NCBI GenBank assembly: GCA_964528095.1
Contig: CAZGSG010000356.1
Location: forward strand, 1-6,010
From: CAZGSG01 sp964528095
GTDB taxonomy: Bacteria; Bacteroidota; Bacteroidia; Chitinophagales; Chitinophagaceae
Reading direction: 5' to 3'
DNA: 6,010 nt
Below are positions 5,933 through 6,010 of this stretch, piece by piece (the first letter of the stretch is position 1; the number at the start of each line of letters is the position of its first letter). The notes beneath the pieces were generated by a model that was not told where the DNA came from, ran no database searches, and saw only the letters and a list, made by a program, of their open reading frames with translations. The translations under genes were made by a program, and so were the position numbers.

Positions 5933-6010
5933 ATGAAGTGGTTAATTTTTGGAAGTAAAGGATGGATTGGTAGTTATGTTGTCAAAATATTATCAGAATT
6001 AAAAGAAACA
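5933..6010 (+). CDS. NAD(P)-binding nucleotide-sugar epimerase/reductase, N-terminus only (NRS/ER- or RmlD-like)
   Basis: Only the first 26 residues are in the window, open to the right edge. They begin MKWLIFGSKGWIGSYVVKIL: a first beta strand, then G7-x2-G10-x2-G13, the dinucleotide loop of an extended short-chain dehydrogenase (Rossmann fold), then the first helix. The form LIFGxxGWIG, with tryptophan in the loop, is what I associate with plant and giant-virus UDP-4-keto-6-deoxyglucose 3,5-epimerase/4-reductases of L-rhamnose synthesis. The Mimivirus enzyme L780 begins very similarly as I remember it. Bacterial RmlD starts usually read differently (GxxGQLG). The start ATG has an A-rich leader and no Shine-Dalgarno site. 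The Rossmann assignment is firm; the exact substrate and the viral origin are inference from a short stretch. Confidence 0.65.
   Translation, partial: MKWLIFGSKGWIGSYVVKILSELKET

Noticed and set aside
1..6010. CRISPR arrays, tRNA or rRNA genes, insertion sequences, attachment sites
   Set aside because: No regularly spaced repeats, cloverleaf, transposase frame or terminal inverted repeats were seen on either strand.

Overview
The window is a mosaic. Positions 1 to about 5,480 read as a Bacteroidota chromosome, most likely Chitinophagaceae-like. The signs are the form of CarB, Bacteroidota-type membrane proteins, a one-helix NarL-type sensor kinase with its response regulator, and the lack of clear Shine-Dalgarno sites. 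The last ~500 bases look different: they are extremely AT-rich and carry gene starts of eukaryotic or giant-virus type. The most economical reading is a chimeric contig in which a bacterial piece was joined to a giant-virus or protist piece. A real insertion cannot be excluded from sequence alone.

Layout: (1) 1-2505, plus strand: most of carB, the large subunit of carbamoyl-phosphate synthase, cut off at the left edge and naturally ending before the usual C-terminal allosteric domain. (2) 2524-2556: a strong intrinsic terminator between carB and the convergent genes. (3) 2584-3889, minus strand: a two-component pair, histidine kinase then response regulator, with an 11-base overlap. The kinase is broken by a 100-N scaffold gap (3581-3680) that hides its phospho-acceptor region. 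(4) 4035-5481, minus strand: two tandem paralogous seven-helix membrane proteins of unknown function, transcribed toward the kinase. (5) 5482-6010: a truncated membrane protein on minus with an internal TAA, a very AT-rich divergent intergenic region containing an exact copy of the Mimivirus early-promoter octamer, and on plus the first 26 codons of a Rossmann-fold nucleotide-sugar epimerase/reductase.

How the genes may work together: carB is housekeeping, supplying carbamoyl phosphate for pyrimidine and arginine synthesis. The four minus-strand bacterial genes may form one signalling locus. The kinase has a single membrane helix and no visible extracellular sensor, so the two seven-helix proteins upstream are plausible, untested sensory partners. 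The right end has no evident functional link to the rest. GC content falls in steps: about 45-57% in sampled carB lines, mid-40s in the regulator pair, about 30% in the membrane genes, and about 13% in 5761-5940.
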